Of a stretch of 21,016 nucleotides of DNA, positions 7,753 through 14,995 are shown in pieces (within the stretch, counting starts at the first letter, position 1; every line of letters begins with the position of its first letter). Below the pieces are notes generated by a model, which ran no database searches, had not been told where the DNA came from, and saw only the letters and a program-made list of their open reading frames with translations. The translations under genes and the position numbers were made by a program. The DNA is from Synergistaceae bacterium UBA1037 (GTDB taxonomy: Bacteria; Synergistota; Synergistia; Synergistales; Synergistaceae), in contig DCEE01000032.1 in the NCBI GenBank assembly GCA_002316795.1, positions 1 to 21,016 on the forward strand. Reading direction: 5' to 3'.

Positions 7753-8880
7753 ATGAAAATTAAAGAATTCAAGCTGGAGAGGCTTTTCGCCCGTTACTCT
7801 TCCAAGGCCAGATACAGGCTGAGCCAATCTGCGTGCGAGTACTGCACCATGCAGGAGATACTTGACATGGCGGATGAAGAATGCAAAAAAATGTGGGACA
7901 GCCTTGTCCTTGGCTATACAGACCAGACCGGATTCGCTCCGCTGCGCGAAGCTGTGGCGAAAAGGTTCGTTACCATCCGCCCCTCCGATATACTCGAACT
8001 TGCTCCGGAAGAGGGAATATTCATATTCATGAATACGCTTCTGGACCCGGGGGACGAAGTCATCGTAATGCAGCCCTGCCTCCCGTCCCTTTACGAGATC
8101 CCGAGGGCGCTCGGATGCAAGATAATCAAATGGCCGCTCGAAGAGACAAGCTGGGGATGGAACCTCGATTTCAACTTCCTCGCCGAAAACATTTCCCCCA
8201 ATACGAAGCTCCTGGTCCTTAACATACCAAACAATCCGACAGGATTCATACCTGTAAAGACGGAGATGGACAGGATACTCAGCCTGGCTGACAGGATGGG
8301 TACATGGGTATTTTGCGAAGAGACATACCGCGGAATGGAGCATGACCCGGCAGCGGCGCTCCCCTCTCTCTCCGACATGTATCCGAGGGCTACGACTATC
8401 GGCGGCCTGAACAAGTTCGGACTTCCAGGGACCAGGATAGGGTGGCTTGTTACAAAAAATAAAAATATACTTGAAAACTGCGCTGCATATAAAGATTACA
8501 CGACTCTGTGCAACAATGCCCCGGGAGAGATCCTTGCCACGATAGCTATGCGAAATGCCTCAGACCTTCTCCGGCGCAACCACAAGATCGTATTGGACAA
8601 TCTGAACCTTGCAGAGAAGTTCTTCAAAAAACACAAGAAGCTGCTACACTGGATCCAGCCAAACGGAGGAAGCACAGCCTTCCCCCAGCTGATGAAGCCG
8701 TTCGATGTGACTGAGATGTGCGAAAAGGCGATGAACGAAAAGGAACTCCTTATCATTGGGGAACGTGCGTTCGGCGTCTCCACAAACAATTTCCGGGTCG
8801 GGCTCGGACGCCTCGATTTCAAAGATGCCCTGGATGTTTTTTCGGATGTTATCGAGGATATGGAAAAGAAGGTTTCTTAG
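7753..8880 (+). CDS. PLP-dependent aminotransferase, class I/II fold
   Basis: 375 aa, cytoplasmic, fold-type I PLP enzyme. Lys221 in GGLNKFGLPGTRIGW is the Schiff-base lysine, although the usual Ser-x-x-Lys context is G-L-N-K here. NNPTG (160-164) carries the Asn that contacts the PLP ring oxygen, CEETY (188-192) occupies the site of the usual Asp-x-Tyr, and Arg228 is near the phosphate site. LGYTDQTGFAPLREAVAKR (53-71) is the typical subclass-I start. The family is clear but the amino donor is not. Its N-terminal pattern resembles a group of clostridial and Synergistota enzymes distantly related to capreomycidine synthase. A strong AGGGGG ribosome binding site precedes the ATG. It is transcribed away from the gntR-hypE-hypD operon across a shared control region, so a linked amino-acid pathway is a fair inference. 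It ends at a strong terminator. Confidence 0.92.
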   Translation: MKIKEFKLERLFARYSSKARYRLSQSACEYCTMQEILDMADEECKKMWDSLVLGYTDQTGFAPLREAVAKRFVTIRPSDILELAPEEGIFIFMNTLLDPGDEVIVMQPCLPSLYEIPRALGCKIIKWPLEETSWGWNLDFNFLAENISPNTKLLVLNIPNNPTGFIPVKTEMDRILSLADRMGTWVFCEETYRGMEHDPAAALPSLSDMYPRATTIGGLNKFGLPGTRIGWLVTKNKNILENCAAYKDYTTLCNNAPGEILATIAMRNASDLLRRNHKIVLDNLNLAEKFFKKHKKLLHWIQPNGGSTAFPQLMKPFDVTEMCEKAMNEKELLIIGERAFGVSTNNFRVGLGRLDFKDALDVFSDVIEDMEKKVS

Positions 8881-8904
8881 TACGGTCTGCGTGTCATAAT
8901 ACCG

Positions 8905-8937
8905 ACGGCCCCGGGGTCTGTCCCGGGCCGTTTTTTT
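8905..8937 (+). terminator. Rho-independent terminator of the aminotransferase
   Basis: The GC-rich arms CGGCCCCGGG (8906-8915) and CCCGGGCCG (8922-8930) pair with one bulged C and are followed by seven Ts. The T-run also contains the stop codon of the convergent comB gene. Confidence 0.9.
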
Positions 8938-9676
8938 ATCCGGACGAGACCGATCCGTATTTTTCGCCTTTCCTGTAATAAGGCACAACTGCCGAAGAGT
9001 CGATCTCTCCGCAATAAAAGATGTCCTCGCTGAAGCCAAGCTTCTGAAGTATCTTCCCATGCTCCGACTCCATACATAGATAAACCAGGTCAGGCCCGAA
9101 ATGGTGCCAGAGGGCCATTGCTGTTATTGCTCCGTCAGTCAGTTCCATCTCCGTTCCACCGTTGGAAGGCGCAAGTGCCAGCATTTTTTCTATGATCATA
9201 CCGGCACAGACAGCATCTTCTATCGAAAATTTGCCGTTCCTTCCCGAAGCGACGGTGCAGATGCGTCTGCCGCTGCAAAGGGCATCCCATGCTGCCGCCT
9301 CTGCGTTTCTTGCGCATGCGACCCTTACTTCGGGGCAGTCCGAAGCGGCCGCCAGAAGCGCCTTCGTTCCGTTAGAGGTTGTCATGATGGCGTTTTCAGG
9401 AGCCCCGCGCCTTGTCAGTTCAAGAGGTGAATTTCCGTAGTCGAAGCCCGGGATCATCACTCCCCCTCTTTCTCCCATAAGCATCCACCCGGGGCCTGCT
9501 TCTGCTTTCATCCTGAAGGCCTCTTCACTGTCAGTGCATGGCATCAGAGTGCTTCCGCCGTACTCGAAAAACGTCGTTATCTGTGTGGATGCCCGGAGCA
9601 GATCGACCACAAGCCTGCAGTCATGCATGTCCATCATCTCTGACGGGACCAGTACGGCATCGAATAAATACTTCAA
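8936..9676 (-). CDS. comB: 2-phosphosulfolactate phosphatase family protein (ComB)
   Basis: 246 aa. ComB is a Mg-dependent phosphatase that turns 2-phosphosulfolactate into sulfolactate, known from coenzyme M synthesis but also found in many bacteria with an unclear role. Family hallmarks are all visible: VVDLLRAST near residue 23, GERGGVMIPGFDYGNSPLE at about 68-86, TTSNGTKAL at about 99-107, and GKFSIEDAVCAG near 148-159. I chose the TTG at 9676 because GGAGG lies 9 bases before it. A TTG at 9682 would leave only 3 bases and adds two residues. The gene is alone, convergent with the aminotransferase and divergent from the stress protein genes. The stop codon lies inside the neighbour's terminator T-run. 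No other coenzyme M gene is in the window, so the real substrate is open. Confidence 0.88.
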   Translation of the reverse strand: MKYLFDAVLVPSEMMDMHDCRLVVDLLRASTQITTFFEYGGSTLMPCTDSEEAFRMKAEAGPGWMLMGERGGVMIPGFDYGNSPLELTRRGAPENAIMTTSNGTKALLAAASDCPEVRVACARNAEAAAWDALCSGRRICTVASGRNGKFSIEDAVCAGMIIEKMLALAPSNGGTEMELTDGAITAMALWHHFGPDLVYLCMESEHGKILQKLGFSEDIFYCGEIDSSAVVPYYRKGEKYGSVSSG

Positions 9677-9698
9677 TGGCAATATCCTCCCGGATCGG

Positions 9699-9728
9699 TT
9701 TACCCATGGATGTTGTAACAGGTATAAT
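9699..9728 (+). promoter_or_regulatory. Promoter of the first universal stress protein gene
   Basis: TTTACC (9699-9704) and TATAAT (9723-9728) are 18 bp apart. The -10 is part of TATAATTATA, which also gives a TATAAT on the minus strand toward comB, but without a good -35 there. Confidence 0.5.
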
Positions 9729-9773
9729 TATAGTCCCTTAATATCACAATGACCGACAGGAGGTAATGAAAAA

Positions 9774-10238
9774 ATGAAAATTCTCGTAGCCGTTGATTTC
9801 AGCCCGGTAGGAAGGGAAGTAGCGCACGCAGGGTATCGTCTGGCAAAGAAATTGGGAAGCGAGATCACCTTTTTTCACTGTGCTCCGCAGACAGCGCGTT
9901 TTCTCCAGGGTTATGACATAAAGGCCTTTGTTTCTTCGACAAGCAGGGATGATCAGAAAAAAATAGGAGAGATGGCAAGGCAGAAACTCCATAAGGTGAT
10001 GGAGGACGTCTTTGCGGAGAGCGGGGTATCAGAGTTTTTGAACATAGAAGAAGAGGTGGCCTTCGGCGACCCCGGCGACGAGCTGCTGAATTATGCGAAA
10101 GATAAGAGCGTTGATCTGATAGTAGTCGGATACAAGAGCTACAGCGCCATAGAACAGCTGCTTGTCGGGAGCACCGCATCAAAGGTCGCCAGATATGCTC
10201 CCTGCTCTGTCCTGATATACAGGCCAAAGAAAGGCTAG
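9774..10238 (+). CDS. Universal stress protein (UspA family), copy 1
   Basis: 154 aa, one Usp domain, cytoplasmic, probably a dimer. It starts MKILVAVDFSP, the first strand and nucleotide loop of the fold. The ATP-binding signature is usually G-2x-G-9x-G-S/T. Here it is GYKS, nine residues, then GST, so the second Gly is Ser. This may alter nucleotide binding. A loop unusual in length, containing FLQGYDIKAFVSST, is kept in both copies. An AGGAGG ribosome binding site precedes the ATG. It is followed 207 bp later by a paralogue of about 60% identity by eye, in the same direction, with a hairpin between them, so the two are probably separately transcribed products of a tandem duplication. Confidence 0.93.
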   Translation: MKILVAVDFSPVGREVAHAGYRLAKKLGSEITFFHCAPQTARFLQGYDIKAFVSSTSRDDQKKIGEMARQKLHKVMEDVFAESGVSEFLNIEEEVAFGDPGDELLNYAKDKSVDLIVVGYKSYSAIEQLLVGSTASKVARYAPCSVLIYRPKKG

Positions 10239-10278
10239 TGCCCGGCCTTCTTCCCGGATCTGCCACGGTCTCCCGATG

Positions 10279-10316
10279 ACCTGCCGGTACAGCTTTCCCG
10301 GCAGGTGCAGGTTTTT
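10279..10316 (+). terminator. Hairpin after first universal stress protein gene
   Basis: ACCTGCCGG (10279-10287) pairs with CCGGCAGGT (10298-10306), followed after a few bases by GTTTTT. The 207-bp gap between the two stress-protein genes otherwise holds a TACAAT (10386-10391) as a possible -10 for copy 2, with no clear -35. Confidence 0.65.
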
Positions 10317-10445
10317 AGTGTTTCGCAGGCAATAAATAGGCATTTATCCCGACCGGCCCTCTGTGATTATTCAGAAAATGAATGCTACAATATCAACAAC
10401 GATAAAAAATCGGTAATTTAATGATCACAGGAGGTCAGTATCAAC

Positions 10446-10925
10446 ATGAAAATTCTTTTGGCTGTGGATTTCAGTCCATTGGGTCGCCGCACTACGGGTG
10501 CAGGCTACAGGTTGGCTCAGAAGATAGCGTCAGACGTTACTTTCTTTCACTGTGCGCCGCAGACGTCGCGTTTTCTGCAGGGATATGACATCAAGGCATT
10601 CGTATCCTCGACCGGCAAGGAAGAACAGAAAAACATCGAAGACGCGGCAACGTTGAAACTGCATAAAGTCATGGAGGACGTAATAGCGGAGAACGGGATA
10701 AAAGAAGGGCTCAGGATCGAGGAAAAAATTGTCTCGGGAGAGCCAGCGGACGAGATCCTGCGCTATGCGGAGGAGAATAAGTTTGACCTCATCTTCCTGG
10801 GTTACAAGAGCTTCAATCTGATCGAGCAGATACTGGTGGGCAGCACAGCCGACAAGGTCATACGCTATGCGACCTGCTCCGTGCTGATCTACAGGCCGGA
10901 CAGGGCTGAGCATATTGACATCTGA
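10446..10925 (+). CDS. Universal stress protein (UspA family), copy 2
   Basis: 159 aa, paralogue of the gene just upstream. Shared blocks include MKIL-AVDFSP, TFFHCAPQT, RFLQGYDIKAFVSST, KLHKVMEDV and CSVLIYRP. It has the same altered nucleotide signature, GYKS then GST nine residues on. The N-terminal helix and the tail (DRAEHIDI) differ most. AGGAGGT stands about ten bases before the ATG. It has its own strong terminator. Retention of both copies suggests different expression or heterodimers; the stress they answer cannot be read from the sequence. Confidence 0.93.
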   Translation: MKILLAVDFSPLGRRTTGAGYRLAQKIASDVTFFHCAPQTSRFLQGYDIKAFVSSTGKEEQKNIEDAATLKLHKVMEDVIAENGIKEGLRIEEKIVSGEPADEILRYAEENKFDLIFLGYKSFNLIEQILVGSTADKVIRYATCSVLIYRPDRAEHIDI

Positions 10926-10947
10926 TCCTTAAACCTCGTTTGAGAAT

Positions 10948-10978
10948 AAAAAATGCCCGCAGTCCTGCGGGCATTTTT
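10948..10978. terminator. Bidirectional terminator
   Basis: A perfect palindrome of 14 bases per arm, AAAAATGCCCGCAG and CTGCGGGCATTTTT, lies between the convergent stress protein and 144-aa genes. It has A and T tracts suited to both directions. Confidence 0.92.
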
Positions 10979-11018
10979 CTGTCTTTGGAGTGATCCCTGT
11001 TCATTTAGTCCGGCATGC

Positions 11019-11453
11019 TTAGACTATCAGCTTGCCTTTTGCGCCTGCCATGCTGTCGAGCTGGTTCAGGACGTTGGCGCCGGCCACCTCTATCTTGGGC
11101 TTTTTGGCAGCTTCTTCACGGGCATATTCCTGAAGCTTCTTCTCATATTCCGCCATCGATCTTTTGATACCCTCGACGTCGCCCTTGATCCACTGAAGGA
11201 TCCCGTCGGTTATCGTGCTGTACATTTCATCCTTAGGTTCGGCCTGAATGACCCCGAGTTCCTTAAGCATCCTGTATTCTTCTTTTACGGAATCCATGAT
11301 ATCTTCTTCTGTGATGAGTCCCTTTTTATAGAGGGCGCGGTAAATTATATTTGATTTTGTCTTGCTGTTTTCATCATTTGCCGAAAGGGATTCCACCCTC
11401 GACAGAAGCATCGTAATTATTTCTTCAAGACTTATCTGCATCGGTGCGGCCAT
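11019..11453 (-). CDS. Unrecognised small helical protein, 144 aa
   Basis: I do not recognise this family. The ATG at 11453 follows GGGAGGA by eight bases, a strong signal that it is translated. The protein is charged and looks mostly helical, with no signal peptide or membrane segment. Residues about 30-70 (IIYRALYKKGLITEEDIMDSV and following) resemble a short helix-turn-helix-like bundle, and residues about 90-125 are a Lys/Glu/Ala-rich helix, possibly coiled coil. It ends GAKGKLIV. It is a single gene with a terminator shared with the stress protein. A minus-strand TATAAT at 11469-11474 lies too close to the ribosome binding site to be a normal promoter. Confidence 0.82.
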   Translation of the reverse strand: MAAPMQISLEEIITMLLSRVESLSANDENSKTKSNIIYRALYKKGLITEEDIMDSVKEEYRMLKELGVIQAEPKDEMYSTITDGILQWIKGDVEGIKRSMAEYEKKLQEYAREEAAKKPKIEVAGANVLNQLDSMAGAKGKLIV

Positions 11454-11556
11454 TTATATATTCCTCCCATTATAAATTTCTGGTGCTTATTTTATCACAG
11501 CATCAAGATTACAAAGAGAGAGAATAACACATATGAACCTATGAGTAAAATGCCGA

Positions 11557-11585
11557 TTGATTTAATCAACTTTTAAGGTTATGGT
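11557..11585 (+). promoter_or_regulatory. Promoter of the YitT-like gene with palindrome over the -35
   Basis: TTGATT (11557-11562) and TATGGT (11580-11585) are 17 bp apart. The -35 is one arm of the perfect 13-bp palindrome TTGATTTAATCAA (11557-11569), a possible repressor site. Confidence 0.5.
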
Positions 11586-11611
11586 TATCCGGACTTTGAA
11601 AAGGAGAGATA

Positions 11612-12511
11612 ATGAGCGTGAGAGCGAAACACAGGCTGGCACATCTTGCTGTAAAAATGGAATTATTCGTAATGAGCGAATGGTCGACATTCGTCATATC
11701 CACCCTGGGGTCTCTGCTGTATACAATAGGCGTTATAGCCTTTACACTGCCCTATCGTTTTCCCGATGCAGGCGTGATGGGTATTTCTGTCATACTGAAG
11801 TACACTATCGGCCTCGCTCCATCCATCTCATCACTTGTGGCGAACGTCATCCTCCTGGCATGGGGCTGGAAGGAACTTTCAAAGCGTTTTGTCCTGTGGA
11901 CTATATATAATGTCATTTTGATCTCATTTCTGCTCGAAGTCCTTCAATTCATAAAGTTTCCTGTCATCAACGATATGTTCCTTGTGGCCATTGCGGGCGG
12001 CCTGATCAAGGGGGTCGGCGGAGGGCTCGTCTTCAGAACAGGGGTGAGCGGAGGCGGGATGGATATAGTCATAGCTGTACTTAGAAAGAGATACGGCATC
12101 GAAGTCGGACGTTTCAGCTTCTACATAAATATGCTCATCCTCGGCGGATCAATGGGGATCGTGGGAATGGAAAAAATGCTTTATGGTTTTGTCGCAAGCT
12201 ATGTATCCGGGCAGAGCATAGACAGCGTTCTCTCATCGTTCGACAAGCGCCGTCTGGTGCTGATAATGGCCAAGGATACAAAGCCGGTGGTAAGGTACAT
12301 CTCTGACGAACTGCGCAGGGGATCGACCGTACTGTACGGCGAGGGAGGCTTCTCCGGCGAGGAGCGTCCAACGATAATGTGTCTGCTCACCCCCAGGCAG
12401 ACCATGGTCCTGAAACGGTATCTGGCCAAGAACCATCCAAAATCCTTCATGGTAGTCTCGGAGGCATCGGAAGTCCTGGGCAAAGGCTTCAAGCACTGGA
12501 AACAGATCTGA
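11612..12511 (+). CDS. YitT family membrane protein with DUF2179 domain
   Basis: 299 aa inner-membrane protein. About five to six hydrophobic helices lie between residues 24 and 200, including the Gly-rich AGGLIKGVGGGLVFRTGVSGGGMD that marks the YitT (DUF161) family. Residues about 220-292 form the soluble DUF2179 domain (RRLVLIMAKD, then RGSTVLYGEGGFSGEERP and LTPRQ), facing the cytoplasm. The role of the family is not well established. AAGGAGAGATA stands directly before the ATG. Two later in-frame Met are possible starts, but this ribosome binding site favours 11612. It is convergent with the outer-membrane patatin gene, 46 bp apart, and I see no good terminator in that gap. Confidence 0.9.
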   Translation: MSVRAKHRLAHLAVKMELFVMSEWSTFVISTLGSLLYTIGVIAFTLPYRFPDAGVMGISVILKYTIGLAPSISSLVANVILLAWGWKELSKRFVLWTIYNVILISFLLEVLQFIKFPVINDMFLVAIAGGLIKGVGGGLVFRTGVSGGGMDIVIAVLRKRYGIEVGRFSFYINMLILGGSMGIVGMEKMLYGFVASYVSGQSIDSVLSSFDKRRLVLIMAKDTKPVVRYISDELRRGSTVLYGEGGFSGEERPTIMCLLTPRQTMVLKRYLAKNHPKSFMVVSEASEVLGKGFKHWKQI

Positions 12512-12557
12512 CCTCTGCCCGGTCCCGCCATCCTGATACAGGGCGCTCAGGTCGTCT

Positions 12558-14747
12558 TTACGGAAGCGGGCCGTTCCACCACATCGGTATGCCTATCGAG
12601 TAGCCTAAAGTGAACTCCCCGCTCTGGTCATATATCAGCATGACCCTCGAACTGAAGTTCGTCATAGGAGCGGATAGCGCAATACCGGCTTCCCACCAGC
12701 TCTGGTCGTTCTCCCACTCTCTCATCGTCTGGCCGAAGTTTCCGAAGATCTCGAGGTTTATCCCCCCCCACCATGACCTTGTGATTATCTTGGCGGCCCC
12801 CAGGTGGATCCAGTATGCCTGATCCCCCACCAGGGGATGCGAAGCCAGGCTGAAGAGCTCCTCATTGGTCCCAAGTGTGGCCGCATAGGCCGGATCATCT
12901 ACGTCTCCTGTCTTGAGGCCCCCGGAAAGGACGACATTCCATGTCCGCCAGATCGGAAGGTACGTATGGAAACGCGTATGGGTTATCGTTGTCTCCCCAT
13001 TCGGGAACCAGATGTCCGAGTTGATCGAGAGTCCTTTGGTGGGGAGTATCGGGTCATCCAGATTGTTGAAGGTGAAGTTTATGTAAGGTCCGTCCATAGT
13101 ACCGTCATCACCATATTCGATCCTCTCTGCCGCGTACCCCAGGCCTATCCTGGCCTTCCTGCCAAAATCCTTGTACCAGGCTACCCTGCCCGTGTACCGT
13201 TCCAGCTCGAAAGAGGCTGCATTTCCCGGGTCGAAGCCCTCTTCCCTTGCAGAGAGAACGATCCCGAACTGGGTGTCATGGCTGGTCTTGGGTGTGAAGT
13301 ACCTCAGCATCGCCCCCCACTTTGATCCGAACCTATATTCGGCAGAGCCGACATCCCCCTCTAAGAAAATATCGCGCATCTGTGCGGTGAGCGATATCCA
13401 GCTGTCAGGGTACAGGTTGCTGGCATATCCGCCGAGTCCGAACTCATACTTTGAAGGTCTCTCTATAAAAAATACAACTGCAGCCGTCCCTTCTGTCAGA
13501 GTCTGGGCACGGCCCTCGACAGACACGAAGTCGTCTCCGATCGAAAGGATCTTAACTGCATCGGCGACTTTTTCCATGTCTAAAGGCGCTCCGATCCAAT
13601 CTTCATACTTGCTGTGAAGTACTTTTGCAATGCTTTCGGGGATCCCTTCAAACCTTATCTCGGTCACGACAGGCTTCACAGAGGAGGGCGGGTCGACATG
13701 CCTGAACTCGCAGAATGTCTGGTCAGGCAGGCATGTAATATTTCTTAGCTGTTCGATCATGGGCTCGGCAGCCGCGCTCCCCCTTGCTATGATCTGATCA
13801 TAGCCGTCAGACTGCAGCACGCCGAAATCTTTGACTTTGGGAGATATCACCAGATCTGCAGCCGCGGCGTTCACCCTTACCTGGTGGACCATCAGTATTT
13901 CAACTGTCTGGGCCATCACTTCAAGCAGTGAACGCAGGTTTTCCCGTTTTTTCGTGATATTTCCGGGGGAAAGGTTGACAGCGACCACCGGGTGTCCGGG
14001 AAATAATTTCTTTGCCTCAAGAACGGGGAGGTTCGCTCTGAGGCCCCCGTCTACCAGGAGTCTGCCGTTCATCTCCCAGGGTTCGAAGATACCCGGTATC
14101 GAGAGCGAAGCCCTTAACGCCGATGCAAGGTTGCCGTCCCTCAGTACAACAGACTCTCCTGTTTCTAGATCGGTGGCCATTGCCGCGAAGGGGATCGGCA
14201 GCAGATTGAAGTCAGTGACCGTTACCCTTGTGGTCATCTCGTTGAGGAAGGTATAAAGGCCCTTGGCGCGTAGCATGCCTCTGTTGCTCCTGGGTTTTTT
14301 TTCTTCATCCATGAAAACGTTAAAGATGGCGGAACCGCTTGAAGGAGGTTTGTTGTAGTTGACATCGACAGCTTCCGCCGATGACCTGTTGGAAATTATT
14401 TCCATCATGTCCAGGCCGGATATTATCTCTTTCATCTCAGCGGCGCTGTAACCTGATGCGTAAAGGCCTCCTATTATCGCTCCCATGCTTGTGCCGACTA
14501 TCGCGGCGATCGGGATATTTTCCCGTTCAAGGACCTCAATCACGCCGATGTGCGCAAGCCCTTTGGTCCCGCCCCCGGACAGGACCAGCACGATCCCGTC
14601 CCTGTGTGGGAATCCCCACTCATCATGGTGCTTCTGAGCCGCTGCCAGGGCATCAGCAGGTGATGCCTCGGAAAAGGCGGACATCGGGAAAGCGACAAAG
14701 AATAATGATAAAAGTATAAAAGAAAGCGATCTGAGATGTTTCCTCAT
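12558..14747 (-). CDS. Patatin-like phospholipase with POTRA and BamA-type outer-membrane barrel
   Basis: 729 aa from the ATG at 14747, chosen because GAGAGGAT precedes it and the protein then begins with a signal peptide (MRKHLRSLSFILLSLFF, cleavage near SAFSEA). A farther upstream ATG at 14822 would bury this signal. The patatin domain has the oxyanion loop GGGTKG at 58-63, the nucleophile Ser87 in GTSMG, and Asp233 in LLVDGG. A single POTRA-like domain lies at about 357-430, and the rest is an Omp85-type beta-barrel rich in alternating aromatic residues. This order is that of type Vd autotransporters such as Pseudomonas PlpD: a lipase passed through its own outer-membrane barrel. It shows the host has an outer membrane. 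The very end is MWWNGPLP rather than the usual terminal Phe or Trp. It is a single gene. Confidence 0.93.
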   Translation of the reverse strand: MRKHLRSLSFILLSLFFVAFPMSAFSEASPADALAAAQKHHDEWGFPHRDGIVLVLSGGGTKGLAHIGVIEVLERENIPIAAIVGTSMGAIIGGLYASGYSAAEMKEIISGLDMMEIISNRSSAEAVDVNYNKPPSSGSAIFNVFMDEEKKPRSNRGMLRAKGLYTFLNEMTTRVTVTDFNLLPIPFAAMATDLETGESVVLRDGNLASALRASLSIPGIFEPWEMNGRLLVDGGLRANLPVLEAKKLFPGHPVVAVNLSPGNITKKRENLRSLLEVMAQTVEILMVHQVRVNAAAADLVISPKVKDFGVLQSDGYDQIIARGSAAAEPMIEQLRNITCLPDQTFCEFRHVDPPSSVKPVVTEIRFEGIPESIAKVLHSKYEDWIGAPLDMEKVADAVKILSIGDDFVSVEGRAQTLTEGTAAVVFFIERPSKYEFGLGGYASNLYPDSWISLTAQMRDIFLEGDVGSAEYRFGSKWGAMLRYFTPKTSHDTQFGIVLSAREEGFDPGNAASFELERYTGRVAWYKDFGRKARIGLGYAAERIEYGDDGTMDGPYINFTFNNLDDPILPTKGLSINSDIWFPNGETTITHTRFHTYLPIWRTWNVVLSGGLKTGDVDDPAYAATLGTNEELFSLASHPLVGDQAYWIHLGAAKIITRSWWGGINLEIFGNFGQTMREWENDQSWWEAGIALSAPMTNFSSRVMLIYDQSGEFTLGYSIGIPMWWNGPLP

Positions 14748-14875
14748 GGTATCCTCTCCCGTCCGTGTCCCGGATAAGTGCTGCGCCTTCCAAAACAGGA
14801 TATGCATTCCGCACAAGATCAATACTCAACACCAGCCATTGTTTGTGCTCAGGCAATAATGACATCTTGCTTTAC

Positions 14876-14904
14876 ATTATATAGGATAAGAAAAGACCGC
14901 CTAA
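14876..14904 (-). promoter_or_regulatory. Candidate promoter of the patatin gene
   Basis: The minus strand carries TATAAT (14876-14881), with a weak TTAGGC 17 bp upstream. Transcription from here would give a leader of about 120 bases. Confidence 0.35.
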
Positions 14905-14995
14905 GAGACGGACATATCAGGGATATTATAATGTTGATCTGCCATATCAAACAACATGTTTATGATGGGCATCTTTTTGCATCCGGGAGGCAGCC

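Noticed and set aside
7633..8343. 236-codon minus-strand frame
   Set aside because: It overlaps the aminotransferase PLP domain on the other strand and has no recognisable domain.
12804..13325. 173-codon plus-strand frame
   Set aside because: It is antisense to the barrel of the patatin protein, with low-complexity translation and no start signals.
14748..14822. N-terminal extension of the patatin protein to an ATG at 14822
   Set aside because: It would place 25 residues before an obvious signal peptide and lacks a ribosome binding site as good as that at 14747.
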